DNA of 64,000 nt, taken from CAWAHD01 sp963781785. Lineage in GTDB: Bacteria > Planctomycetota > Planctomycetia > Isosphaerales > Isosphaeraceae. The translations under genes were made by a program, and so were the position numbers. Under the pieces are notes generated by a model, which was not told the DNA's origin, ran no database searches, and worked only from the letters and a program-made list of their open reading frames with translations. Positions 51,144-61,331 of the stretch are shown one piece after another. Within the stretch, counting starts at the first letter, position 1; each line of letters starts with the position of its first letter. The stretch spans positions 2,666,001 to 2,730,000 of the forward strand of contig CAWAHD010000005.1 of the NCBI GenBank assembly GCA_963781785.1, in the 5' to 3' direction.

Positions 51144-51649
51144 ATCAGAGTGTCCTCGATTATCGTGCTCACTCTCAGTCCGCTTGGGTAACGCTTTTCC
51201 GACGCGTCCTAAGCGATCACACCAGCCCGATGCGCGAGCGATGGTTCGGATCACCCTCGCGCGCGCGTCGGGATGGTCTACCAGGATTGTTACCCCGCGT
51301 TGGACTTTGGTTGGAGCGCACGATCGGAGGCGTACCGAACCCGGTCGGACGCGGAGTCGATCGGGAAGGTCGACGGAAGGTTGCAGTGGAGAAGTGCGGA
51401 AAAGGGAGGGAGAGCGGAAGAATCAAGATGAGCGGCGAGCGGAACGACCACCGGGATCGAGTCAATCCGTCCGTCCGGCAGAACCGGCAAAAAGCGGACT
51501 TTGTTGCGCAGTCGGACAGAAGCCCCGCTCAAACCGGCGAGATGTCTGATTCGTCCATGATCCTTCGTCAATACGCCCCCCTACCCCCGTGCGTTTTGTT
51601 CAGGGTTCGGGGCGGGTACTGTCTCAGCACTCTCCGACCTCGAACGCTG
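51144..51649. other. Region between the transposon and IS1634
   Basis: No credible gene. Holds the second end-type motif at 51154-51165 and possibly the outer right end of the transposon. Confidence 0.4.
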
Positions 51650-53738
51650 TTAACCCAACCTTCGCAGGAGAGAATTAAGAGATAGCCGATTTTCGGCTGT
51701 GCACCTACTTATTCTTAAGCGTTCTTTCACTCATTCGGCCGTTATAGTGACTAAAAGTGGCGAAGCTTCCCTTGATTTTTTGGGGAGACCAGGTACTCAT
51801 AGTGGCTATGTACGTCCGCAAGACTACCCGCCGGTACAAGGACAAGACCTATACCAACTATCTGTTGGTCGAGTCCGTCCACACGCCCAAAGGACCGCGG
51901 CAAAAGGTCATCTGTTCGCTGGGCGACCTCTCTCCTCGGCCTGCCGAGGACTGGCTTCGGCTGGCCCACAAGGTCGAGGAAGCGCTGGTCGGTCAGCGCG
52001 ATCTCTTCTCAAACTCCGATCCAGAAGTAGAGCAGATCGTCCGCCGGGTTCGTGTTCGCGGGGCTCGTTCGTCTCCTGAGCCCATCGAGCCTACCCGTGA
52101 TTCGGATCGGTCCGGCGATCTCGTCACCGTGCGTGTAGACGGGGTCACTGCCACGCAGCACCGCACGGCTGGCCCAGTCCATGTTGGCTTCCAGTTCTGG
52201 AAGCGGTTGGGATTCGACGCGATCCTCAAGCGAAGGGGTTTCTCCATCAAGGCCATCCAACTCACTTGCGCCATGACCTTGAACCGGCTGATTCATCCCG
52301 ACAGCGAGCACGCCATGCCGGATTGGATCCGTTCCACAGCGCTGGGAGACATTCTCGGTGTGGATTTCACAACCTTGGTTGACGATTCCCTTTATCGCAA
52401 CCTCGATCGGCTCCATCCCAACCGCGCCACCATCGAGTCGGACTTAGTCGAGCAAGAGCGGCGTTTGTTCCAGCTCGACACCACGATCTACCTCTATGAC
52501 CTGACCAGCACCTATTTCGAGGGCCAAGCCAAGCGAAATCCCAAGGCCAAACGCGGCTATTCGCGTGACAAACGCCCCGACTGCAAGCAGGTCGTGGTGG
52601 GCTTGGTGATCGGTCGGGAAGGATTTCCCATCGCACATGAAATCTTCGAAGGCAATGCCCAGGATCGCAACACGTTGGGGCGCATTCTCGATCTCCTCAA
52701 AGAGCGCGTCGGCATGCCCGAGGGGTCCACGGTCGTTGTCGACCGCGGCATGGCCTTTGCCGAGAATCTCACCGAGATCCAACAACGCAAGCACCACTAT
52801 GTGGTGGCAGCTCGGCAGCCCGAGAGAGACAAGTGGCTGGACCAGTTCGAGGAGCCGGAAGGCTTTGAACTGGTTCCCCGTGAACCATCGCCCTTGAATC
52901 CGTGCCAGAAGAAGTCCGTAGTCCGAGTTAAATCGGTCCGCCAGGGAGCGGAGTTAGTCGTGCTGTGTCACAGTGAAGAACGAGTGGCCAAAGACCGCGC
53001 GATTCGCGAGAAGCAAGAACAACGCTTCCTCGCTGATCTTGACCGGTTACAGCAGCGGATCGAGAAGGGTCGGCTCAAACGCGAGATCGCCATTGGAGAG
53101 GCAATCGGGCGACTTAAAGAACGTTATCCCCGCGTTGGCCGTTATCACACGATCACCTGGGATGCGACCAGCGGGAAGCTGACTCACGAGCCCAACGCCG
53201 ACAAGAAAGCCAACGCCGAATTGCTCGATGGCGGTTACTTGCTACGCACCGATCGCATCGACCTTTCCGCCCGCGAGGCGTGGTTGATGTATATGACGCT
53301 GACTCGGGCCGAGAATGCCTTCCGGATGATCAAAACGCCGTTGGCGGAACGGCCGATCTTCCATCACCTGGAACATCGAGTGGAGACTCATATTTTCTTG
53401 TGCGTGCTCGCCTATCACTTGCTGGTCGCGATCGAGACCACGTTGTTGAATCAGGGAGTTCACGCCTCCTGGGCAACGGTACGCCAGACTCTGGCGACAC
53501 ACCAAGTGGCGACGATCGTCCTGCCATCGGACGGCGGAAAGCTCCTTCGCATCCGCAAAGGGATGACACCCGAACCGGAGCATCTGGAACTCTACCGGCT
53601 GCTGGGTGTCCCACTGGAAATAATGCAACCAATCAAGACCTGGAGCTGATTGATCCTGTTCGATTATAGTGACTGAAAACGACGTTCGCCCCTACAAAAT
53701 AAGGGGTGATCTCATCTCGGGTGCGAAAGTTGGGTTAA
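51650..53738 (+). mobile_element. IS1634-family element
   Basis: 2089 bp with inverted ends TTAACCCAAC(C/T)TTCGCA at 51650 and 53738. No matching target duplication seen directly outside. An 11-bp direct repeat TTATAGTGACT near 51740 and 53664 lies inside the element. Confidence 0.75.
51808..53649 (+). CDS. IS1634-family transposase (IS4-like DDE)
   Basis: 613 residues from ATG 51808, intact. N-terminus YVRKTTRRYKDKTYTNYLLVESV, catalytic Asp in LYDLTSTYFEG, Asp in VVVDRGMAFAENL, and the Y-R-E-K type block RAENAFRMIKTPLAERPIFHHLEHRVETHIFLC. Full length and uninterrupted, so likely functional. Confidence 0.94.
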   Translation: MYVRKTTRRYKDKTYTNYLLVESVHTPKGPRQKVICSLGDLSPRPAEDWLRLAHKVEEALVGQRDLFSNSDPEVEQIVRRVRVRGARSSPEPIEPTRDSDRSGDLVTVRVDGVTATQHRTAGPVHVGFQFWKRLGFDAILKRRGFSIKAIQLTCAMTLNRLIHPDSEHAMPDWIRSTALGDILGVDFTTLVDDSLYRNLDRLHPNRATIESDLVEQERRLFQLDTTIYLYDLTSTYFEGQAKRNPKAKRGYSRDKRPDCKQVVVGLVIGREGFPIAHEIFEGNAQDRNTLGRILDLLKERVGMPEGSTVVVDRGMAFAENLTEIQQRKHHYVVAARQPERDKWLDQFEEPEGFELVPREPSPLNPCQKKSVVRVKSVRQGAELVVLCHSEERVAKDRAIREKQEQRFLADLDRLQQRIEKGRLKREIAIGEAIGRLKERYPRVGRYHTITWDATSGKLTHEPNADKKANAELLDGGYLLRTDRIDLSAREAWLMYMTLTRAENAFRMIKTPLAERPIFHHLEHRVETHIFLCVLAYHLLVAIETTLLNQGVHASWATVRQTLATHQVATIVLPSDGGKLLRIRKGMTPEPEHLELYRLLGVPLEIMQPIKTWS

Positions 53739-54099
53739 TCGTCCCGGCAGTGTGCGAGTTTCTCGCAGTCCAGGATCGCAGCTCAGCTCATGTCCGAATC
53801 GGAGATATGTCGCGATGCAGAGAGCCATCGCCGAGGCGCAGACTCTCTCAATTCTACCACACGGCGGGTCGTCCGGCGTGGTGGAAAAGGCTGCGAATGG
53901 CCGCCGGCCCCGTTTCGTTCGGCACAATCGGCAGAATCTCCCCGACGGCGCGGAACGCAGGCGGAATTCCCGCCGGTTTTGAAACGGGATCGCAACTAAG
54001 AATCTGGCGGAGACACGTGTTCCAATGATCGGCCAGGCATGCGATTCCGCTCGGTCGCTACCCGCCGAAAGCACCCGTCGTTTCTTTTTGATCCTGACG
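53739..54099. other. Intergenic region right of IS1634
   Basis: Several overlapping short frames, none with recognisable content. I see nothing specific. Confidence 0.4.
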
Positions 54100-55869
54100 T
54101 TACTCTTTTGCCGCGATTCCGCGGCTGGAGGTCTGCAAGGGCTTCTTCCACACCACTTCCATCCAGCCGTTCTGCATTTCGTCCCAGGTTTGCAGGCCCC
54201 AGCGGACCAACTTGGTTGGATCGGGGTTCCGCGGGTTGTCCGCCGAGTTGTCCCAGCGGCCGGTCCAGGTCAACTTGCTCCCCTTGGGCACGTAGAGAGG
54301 CTGATCGAGACGGTACACGCTCTGCCAGCCGAAGTCGTAGTCGGGCACTGAGAGCAGCGTTTTGGTCGTACCGTCGGCGTAAGTCAACACGTATCGGGCG
54401 CTGGTCCCTCGCAGGTGCATGTGCGGCATGAACGACAGGATGAGACCGTCCTTGGGGAACGTGAACGTCAGCTTCCCCTTGTAGCTGGCAGCGCCCGGGG
54501 GGATGGCGATCAGCATATTCGCCAGGATGTTCATCTCGACGGCATTTTCCGGGGGCTCCTTGGCGAGTCGGATGCCCACGGAGGAACGGTCGGTCTGCAC
54601 GGTGCCGTTGGGGGTGTAATGGACTTCGAAGAGCAGCTTCGAGCCGGCGGGGACCAGCCGCGCAGTGCCGGGAGCGTAATTCGCGGGCATATCTCCCGGC
54701 GCCCAGCCGACGAGCGTCGCCGCGGTGCCGTCCGGGCTATACGGGTCGCGCCGGCCCGGCGCGAGGATATAGACAAGGATGTGATGGACGACTGCACGGT
54801 TGCCCGGACGGCATTCGGCCGCCTGCACCCACACGTCTTGCTTGAAGCCGGGGTCCACGACAAATCGTTGATAGTCCAGCACTCCGGTGGCCGGTACCTT
54901 GAATTCTTCGGGCATCGTGAAGATCTTCTCGGGCTCGCCAATCTTCCAGCCCTGGACAAACTTTAATGGTGGCGGCAGGTCCTTGTCGTCCCCTCTTAGA
55001 GCGCCCTGGTCGATCCACGCGAGGAGAACGTCGTGCTCTTCTTCGGTGAGGCGCCGGTCGTTGGCGAACTTGCCGTAGTGCGGGTCTGCATGCCACGGGG
55101 GCATGCGCTCGTCGAGGACCGCTTCGCGGATCCGTTTCATCCGTTTCTTGGCGTCTTCATATGTTAATAACGAGAACGGGCCAATTTCGCCCGGCCGGTG
55201 GCATTCCTGACAGCGTTTCTGGAGAACCGGCGCGACGTCTTTGGCGTAGGTCACCGCCTGACTGCCGCGGGGGTTTCTGGAGCGTTCGATCGGGCAGCCG
55301 GCCGCTTCTGTCGAGGGCGTGGAATTCGGTTTGCCTGCCAGTAACTCGTCCAGGGCTTGCTCGAGGTCGCGCCGGGCCGGTTTGTCGCGGCGGAACCCGA
55401 CGCCGTACTGGTCGTCGATCCGGCCGTGGTAGCGGATCACCCGGTGGGTATCCAGCAGGAACGCCTCGCATGTGCGCGCTGCACCGAACGCATCAGCGAC
55501 CTTCTGGTCGAAGTCCTTGAGCACGGGGAACGGCACGTCACGCTCCAGGGCGTGCGCCGAGACGTTGACGAACGAGTCCTGGCTGCTGGAGTTGATCGCC
55601 AGGAACTGCACGCCTTTGCCGGCGAACTTGCGGTGCAACTCGATCTCGACCGGGAGGTAGAGGTTGGCCAGTGGACACTCGGTGTCGATGAACACCACGA
55701 CGAATGCCTTCTTGTCCTTGAAACTGTCGAGCGACCGGGGCCGGCGGTGGATGTCATTCAGGGTGAAGTCCGGAACCACGGCGCCCGCCGCGGGGGCCGC
55801 GGGCTTCGCGTCCAGCGCGTCGGGAAACCCGAGCGCCGTTGCCATGAGGATTGTCAGCACTTGGAGCAC
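54100..55869 (-). CDS. Redoxin - cytochrome c - Cu(II) ascorbate-dependent monooxygenase-like protein
   Basis: 589 residues from GTG 55869, chosen for GGGGAGGAA 6 bases upstream and an immediate signal peptide (VLQVLTILMATALGF). Thioredoxin-like redoxin at ~30-190 (VPDFTLNDIHRRPRSLD, single Cys in DTECPLANLYLP). Then a haem c site CQECH with PPWH downstream, then a two-part copper monooxygenase-like region with paired His (AVVHHILVYI and FMPHMHLRG). Such three-domain proteins are common in Planctomycetota and Acidobacteriota; the reaction is not established. Periplasmic. Stands alone on the minus strand. Intact. Confidence 0.85.
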   Translation of the reverse strand: MLQVLTILMATALGFPDALDAKPAAPAAGAVVPDFTLNDIHRRPRSLDSFKDKKAFVVVFIDTECPLANLYLPVEIELHRKFAGKGVQFLAINSSSQDSFVNVSAHALERDVPFPVLKDFDQKVADAFGAARTCEAFLLDTHRVIRYHGRIDDQYGVGFRRDKPARRDLEQALDELLAGKPNSTPSTEAAGCPIERSRNPRGSQAVTYAKDVAPVLQKRCQECHRPGEIGPFSLLTYEDAKKRMKRIREAVLDERMPPWHADPHYGKFANDRRLTEEEHDVLLAWIDQGALRGDDKDLPPPLKFVQGWKIGEPEKIFTMPEEFKVPATGVLDYQRFVVDPGFKQDVWVQAAECRPGNRAVVHHILVYILAPGRRDPYSPDGTAATLVGWAPGDMPANYAPGTARLVPAGSKLLFEVHYTPNGTVQTDRSSVGIRLAKEPPENAVEMNILANMLIAIPPGAASYKGKLTFTFPKDGLILSFMPHMHLRGTSARYVLTYADGTTKTLLSVPDYDFGWQSVYRLDQPLYVPKGSKLTWTGRWDNSADNPRNPDPTKLVRWGLQTWDEMQNGWMEVVWKKPLQTSSRGIAAKE

Positions 55870-55999
55870 GAAACGTTCCTCCCCGGGGACGCCGATCGAG
55901 ATCGGGGCCGCGACCGCGCCCAAGCGGCGCGTCATGCGACGTGCACGACTCTGTGATCATACCAGAAGGGACGGGTTTTCTCGACGATCCCTCGTTTCT

Positions 56000-56607
56000 C
56001 TAAGGATCAGTCCACGCGATCCAGGTGAACGCCATGCTGAGAACGAGCAGAAGCCACAAGACCGTTGTCAAAACGTTGCGGACCCGTGGAGAAGGCCACA
56101 CGGAATTGCCGCGCTCGTCCTGGTCGGACAGTTGGCGAAGCCAGGCCGCGAACGAATCCGTTGGCCGCCGGGAATCGGGCAGGTTCGGCGGGCGACCTGG
56201 TTCGTCGAGCATGACCAGCTCGGGGTTCCATCGCGGATCAAAGGGCGTCGGAGGGCGCGGTGGTTCGCCAAGCACGATCAGCTCGGGTTCCCAGTTTGGA
56301 TCAGTCGGCTTCGAAGGGCGAGGCACCGGCGATGGCCCATCGTTCACGCTCAGATCGGCGTCGCAACTCGGGCCACTTGCATGAGGACCAGGACCGGCGC
56401 CATGGGCCCATGCCGTCTTCACGGCGGGATTGATCGGAATCCGAGCCAGTTCACCGAGGATCTGCTGGTAGGCGGCGTAAAGCCGAATGAACGCATCTTC
56501 ATCACCGCCGCGATCCGGATGGCGCGCCACGCCCTGGCCCGGAAGGCGTCCTTTGCCTCTTCGAGCGTGCAACCCCTCGGGATACCGAGCGTGTGATAGG
56601 GGTCCAT
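56000..56607 (-). CDS. J-domain (DnaJ-like) membrane-anchored protein, one frameshift
   Basis: Starts ATG 56607 (MDPYHTLGIPRGCTLEEAKDAFRARAW). Near 56530 the frame shifts by one base and resumes with HPDRGGDEDAFIRLYAAYQQI, supplying the HPD motif needed to stimulate DnaK. Then a Pro-rich linker with two PNWEPELIVLGEP / DPRWNPELVMLDEP repeats and a C-terminal membrane helix (VLTTVLWLLLVLSMAFTWIAW). About 200 residues. A tail-anchored co-chaperone is the simplest reading. Confidence 0.78.
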
Positions 56608-56938
56608 GGCGTAAGGACGAAGGCGGAAGGATGAAGGAAACCTCGTTTTGCCGCGCTCGTGATCGTGGTCGATCACGCGATTGCCGGGGCGAACGTGAGC
56701 TCGGCGAGGTTTTTCGGCCGATCGAGGCAGAACCGACCGGCGACCTCGGGAAGCCGGCGTCCGCCGTGTCGCCAACCTCCTTTCATGGTACGATCTGGAT
56801 TGCCGGAACCAAAGAGGATGCGAGAGCGAGCGTCCAGGATTCGGCGACCGACCACCGTGGGATGATACTTCTGAAAAGAGCTCTAAACCAACGCTTTCGT
56901 GAATCGCTTTCAAATCATCCGATGCTGGGCGAAACCGC
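56608..56938. other. Divergent intergenic region
   Basis: Between the leftward J-domain gene and the rightward hemolysin III gene; no credible ORF or structure. Confidence 0.4.
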
Positions 56939-57589
56939 ATGAATTTCCTTGATTTCCGGGAGCCGGTCAGTGCGTGGAGTCACTGCGCCGGGCTGCTCTT
57001 GGCGCTGCCGGGAACCTTGCTGCTCTGGCGGCGAAGTGCCGGAGATCGCGCGAAACGGGTCAGCTTGGTCATCTACGGGCTGACCCTGACGTTCTGTTAT
57101 CTGGCGAGCACGCTGTATCACGGCCTCCGGCTGCCGGCCAGCGGCATCGCCGGGCTGGCGCGTCTGGACGGCGTGGGAATCTTTGCGCTGATTGCGGGCA
57201 GCTACACTCCGCTGGCCTGCTGCCTGATGCGAGGCCGGTGGCGGCTGGGGACCCTGGCGGTCGTGTGGAGCGTGGCGGCGACGGCCACGGTCCTGATCGC
57301 GACCGGTCAGCACTTCTCGCGGGTGTTGTCGACTGGCTTGTACCTCGGGTTGGGCTGGGGCTTCGTCGTCTGCTACGCCGAGATCGCCCAGGTCGTGTCG
57401 CACAGGTCGCTCGCGCCCATCGTCCTGGGCGGATTATCCTATAGCGTGGGTGCCGTGCTCAACTTGCTGCACTGGCCGGTCTTCATGCCGGGGATCTTCG
57501 GCGCCCACGAGCTGTTTCACCTGTTCGTGCTGGTGGGCAGCTTGGCGCACTACTTGTTCATCCTGAAAGTCGTCGCGCCATTTGCGTGA
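56939..57589 (+). CDS. Hemolysin III / PAQR-family membrane protein
   Basis: 216 residues, seven hydrophobic helices. PAQR signatures: REPVSAWSH at the N-terminus, ASTLYHG in TM2/3, RLDGVGIFALIAGSYTP, and HELFHLFVLVGSLAHY at the end, supplying the conserved Ser, Asp and three His that bind a metal in this hydrolase-like family. Bacterial members (YqfA/TrhA) affect membrane lipid homeostasis; the haemolysin name is historical. Convergent with the SDR gene 42 bases downstream. Intact. Confidence 0.92.
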   Translation: MNFLDFREPVSAWSHCAGLLLALPGTLLLWRRSAGDRAKRVSLVIYGLTLTFCYLASTLYHGLRLPASGIAGLARLDGVGIFALIAGSYTPLACCLMRGRWRLGTLAVVWSVAATATVLIATGQHFSRVLSTGLYLGLGWGFVVCYAEIAQVVSHRSLAPIVLGGLSYSVGAVLNLLHWPVFMPGIFGAHELFHLFVLVGSLAHYLFILKVVAPFA

Positions 57590-57631
57590 GCGCGTTTCTC
57601 AACTCGCGCATGACGGACTTCGCGTTCCTCT

Positions 57632-58387
57632 TCAAGGCAGGGTGACCCGTCCGCCGCTGGCCGCGACGGTTTCGCCGGTCATGAAGCTGGATTCCTCGCT
57701 CAGGAGGAAGCGGATGACCGCGGCGATCTCCTCGGGCTGGCCGATGCGGCCCATGGGGGTGTCGGCCACGATCCGCTTCATCGCGTCATCCGGGAGCACG
57801 TGGGCCATCTCGGTCTCGATCAGGCCAGGAGCGACGCAATTGACCCGGACGTTATGGGGCGCGAACGCCTCGCCACAGCAGCGAGTCAGCGCGATCACGC
57901 CTGCCTTGGACGAGGCGTAATGGATCTGCATCTTTCGGGGCCGTAGCGCCGCCACCGACGACACCAGGACAATCCGCCCGAAGCCGCGCGCGATCATCGC
58001 GTCCTTGACGGCGAACACGACCAGAAACGACCCGTTCAGATTCACGTCGATCGTCTCGAGCCAGACCTCGTACGACAAAGCCGAATGATCACAGATGTTG
58101 CTGATCGCGCCGCAGTGGGCGAGCAGGTCGATCGGGCCCAACGATTCTCGTGTGGCCGAAACAAGCCGATTCACATCGTCCGGCCTGGCGACATTGCAAG
58201 GAGCACAGATCGCCTTGCGCCCCAGTTCCCGGATCTCGCCAACCACCTGCTCCGCCTCCCGAGACCGAGAGCCGTAGCTGATGGCGACGTCGGCACCGTC
58301 GCCGGCCAGCCGCAGAGCGGTGGCACGCCCGATCCCACGAGATCCGCCAGTCACGAGAGCTACCCGGTTTTCGAAGGCGCCGGACAT
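57632..58387 (-). CDS. Short-chain dehydrogenase/reductase (FabG-like)
   Basis: 251 residues, intact. Cofactor loop VTGGSRGIGRATALRL, NVAR/D region, catalytic Ser in VLVSSVAALRP, YASSK with Tyr and Lys, and the C-terminal GMRxGQPEE-like GRIGQPEEIAAVIRFLLS with GETVAASGG. Classical SDR using NAD(P)H; substrate unknown. Last gene of the leftward cluster, 90 bases after the symporter stop, so possibly acting on the imported compound. Confidence 0.92.
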   Translation of the reverse strand: MSGAFENRVALVTGGSRGIGRATALRLAGDGADVAISYGSRSREAEQVVGEIRELGRKAICAPCNVARPDDVNRLVSATRESLGPIDLLAHCGAISNICDHSALSYEVWLETIDVNLNGSFLVVFAVKDAMIARGFGRIVLVSSVAALRPRKMQIHYASSKAGVIALTRCCGEAFAPHNVRVNCVAPGLIETEMAHVLPDDAMKRIVADTPMGRIGQPEEIAAVIRFLLSEESSFMTGETVAASGGRVTLP

Positions 58388-58477
58388 CGTTTGCTCGCTC
58401 CCAGAGTTTTCGTCGTGCCAAGACCAACGACGGTTTTTACCCCTACCTCAGGTTTGCCAGCCAGATCAAGAGGCCGA

Positions 58478-60245
58478 TCAAAACGACCGACGAGCACCCA
58501 GGCCGCCAGGAAGCCAGCCCCAATCGAACCAGGTCATGCGCGGGATTTCCACACCGAGCTTCTGAAGCCTGGCATACGCGAAGCGAGACGACTTGCGGTA
58601 GTCGAGTGCCGTCCCCTCGATTCCCAGTGTGGCGGATTCGGGCAGGTCAGGGGGAGGCTCGTCCCATCGAACCGCGTCTTCCCTGCCGACGGGAGTGTGC
58701 AGCCGGGCGTAGAACGGTTCCAGTAAGGAGGTGTCATGAGGCCTTGTGAACAGGCTGGCGAAGATCATCAGGCCGAACTCTGCGGCCAGGATCACGACGA
58801 TCTGCTTGGGCTCGCTCAATCCTCGCAGCGAGAGTGCATCGGCCGCACTCACGAAGGCTCGCGCGGCCTGACCCACCGCGGGGCTCGTGGTGGCGGGCAA
58901 TTCCGCGCTCATCAAGGCCCAGACTACGAGGCTGCCCAGAAAGCTGATCCAGACCGCTGCCGCGGTCGCGCGGCGCCAGACCACGCCCAGCCAGAAGGCC
59001 GCACCGAGCAACCCGATCAGCTTGACCGAGCCGAGAACAAGCTGGGTAATACTCTCGGCTCGAACCGCCATCAGGATACCCAGGAGCAAGCAGGCTGCCC
59101 GACGCCAGCCGCCCAACCCAGAGATAATGCGAGTCGGATCGGCCCGGCACTGCGTGGACGTAGAAATTTCGCGTGAACAGCGCGGAGCCGCCGACCATGA
59201 AGGTCTCGGCGCTTGTGACACCGGCGATCAGGCAGGCGATCATCAGCCCGCGCCAGCCGTCGCCGAGGAAGTGCTGGATCGACCGGCCGAACAGGGTCTC
59301 ACTGGCGTGGCGCGCCACAGGACGATTGGGGTCCAGGCCCGGCGATCACCGCGGGAAACGCGGCCAGGGCGATCAGCCCGGTGAAGGCCCAGGCGATCGT
59401 CAGCAGCCGCTTGATGAAGTTACCGTAGACCATGCCGACGCGCGCCTCGGTCTCGGTCTTGCCCGAGCCGGTCGCCGTCATCACGTGGGGCTGGACGACG
59501 AATCCCACCAGGCCCAATGCCGACATCGTGACGACGAACCAGGGGTCGCCTTCGCGGGCGCCTGGGGGCGCTGTGATCGAGAACATCGCCGGACCGAGCT
59601 TGTCGTGCAGGCCCTTCAAGCCGCCGACCGAGTTCAACCCGGCGGGCACGAGCAAGAGCGACAGCACGATGATCATCACACCCTGAAGCATGTCGGTGTA
59701 GACCGCGGCCACCAGGCCGCCGGCCATCACGTAGGTCGAGAACAAGACGGCCAGCGCGATCACCGACGCCTCGGTCGGGACGGCGCCGCCGGTCGCGCCC
59801 GAGATTGCGGCGCCGGCCCCGCGCAAGCAGGAGTGCGATCGACAGTCCGAAATAGAAAAGCCCGACCAATGCGTAGAGCATTTCCAGGCTTCGGCCGTAG
59901 CGGATCCGGAAGAAGTCGCCGGTGGTGGTCACGCGGAGCCGGCGGGTCACCGGAGCCATCAGCCAGTAAAATGGGGTCGAGAACAGCCACATCCATTGAT
60001 ACCAGATACCCCCGAGGCCGACGCGGGCCGTCGCCCCGGCGACCTGCACGGCCATCTCACTGTGGGTGCCGGTGCAGAGCCAGTGCATGGTCGAGCAGGC
60101 CCTTGCCGAACCGGCGGCCGCCCAGGAAAAAATCGTTTTCGGTCTTGACCTTCCGCGCCGACCAGAAGCCGATCGCCATCACCACCGCGAAATAAGCGAC
60201 GATCATCGCGACGTCAATCAGCTTGAGCCCGTAGAACGTGATCAT
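58478..60245 (-). CDS. Sodium/solute symporter (SSF family), about four frameshifts
   Basis: ATG 60245 (MITFYGLKLIDVAMIVAYF) overlaps the stop of the upstream dehydrogenase (ATGA). The SSF pattern follows across frames: AIGFWSARKVKTENDFFLGGRRFG, TRRLRVTTTGDFFRIRYG, VLFSTYVMAGGLVAAVYTDMLQG, IACLIAGVTSAETFMVGGSALFTRNFY, then C-terminal helices to 58478. Breaks lie near 60085, 59820, 59310 and 59190. Imports a small organic solute with Na+. Domain order is complete, so indel errors are likely. Confidence 0.8.
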
Positions 60246-61290
60246 CGCGCCGTGGACTCGACGGGGACGCCGAGCGATCGAGCCGTGGCTACGATCTGGC
60301 CCCAGGTCGTGTCGTCGATCTCGATCCCATCGCAGATCTTCCGGCGCGGGAGCGTGCCTCAGGCTCGCCGGGCATGAGGATCTCGCCATCCGGCGTCACG
60401 GTTCTGCGAGCTCTTGACGTGGGTGATGAAATCGCGGATCTCCTGGGAGAATTCGCCGGGCGACTGGAAGAAGGCCGGGTCGAGGATGATGCTCAGCATG
60501 TTGTTGGCGACGCGGTCGACGCCGAAGTGGCTGCACGAACCGCCGGTGAAGGCTCCGGCGAGCACCTCGGCGATGCACGCTCAGGCCATATCCCTTGTGC
60601 CCACCCACCGGCAGAATCGCCCCGGGCGGCGTGGCGTAAAACGCCGTGGGACTGACGGTCGGCCGCCCTTCACCGTCGAGGATGCAGCCGTCGGGGACGA
60701 TCGACGCCCTTGTTGAAGGCGACCTTGATTTTGCCCTCGGCGATCGTGCAGGTCGAGATATCGACGATGATCGGCGGCGCCGTCTGCGACCGGCACGCCC
60801 GCGGCGATCGGGTTGGCCGAAAGCCGGCGCTGCGTCCCGCCGAACGGGGCGACCAGGATGCCGCCGCCGCTGGTATTGACGAAGTGGAGCGAGACCTTGC
60901 CTGCGCTGGCCGCCATCTCGGCCCAGTCGCCGATCCGGCCCAGATGGCCCGAGTTTCGCAGCGCCACGACCGCCACGCCCTCGCGGGCGGCCTTGTCGAT
61001 GCCGAGCTTGATCGCCTCCTCGCCCATCACCTGGCCGAAGCCGAACTGGCCGTCGATCACGATGATCGCATGCGTTCTCGAACACGATCCGGGGCGTCTG
61101 ATTCGCCAGCACCTTGCCGGCCTTGAGCCACTGGATGTAGCTGGAAACGCGAATGACACCGTGCGAGTCGTGGCCGGCGAGGTTGGCTTCAACCAGGTAA
61201 TGCGCGATCCGCGAGTGTTCCGCTCTGGCGCAGCCGGCGGCGGCGAAGATTGCGCTCGACAAGGCTCTCGAGCCGGTCGTACGAGATGAT
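60242..61290 (-). CDS. Malate/L-lactate dehydrogenase-like (Ldh_2 family), several frameshifts
   Basis: Ldh_2 motifs spread over frames: ARAEHSRIAHYLVEANLAGHDSHGVIRV (His of the active site), GFGQVMGEEAIKLGID, VALRNSGHLGRIGDWAEMAA, LHFVNTSGGG, PFGGTQRRLSANPIA, LPVGGHKGYGLS, and C-terminal GIEIDDTTWGQIV ending at TGA 60242-60244. At least five single-base breaks. NAD(P)-dependent 2-hydroxyacid oxidation (malate, lactate, ureidoglycolate or related); substrate unknown. Translationally overlapped with the symporter start. The exact start near 61290 is uncertain. Confidence 0.78.
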
Positions 61291-61331
61291 CAAGGGATGT
61301 TGTCTTCACGTAGGAATATGCGGTCGGCAGA

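Noticed and set aside
51740..53674. 11-bp direct repeats TTATAGTGACT taken as the target duplication of IS1634
   Set aside because: Inverted ends TTAACCCAAC lie outside these repeats, so they are internal to the element.
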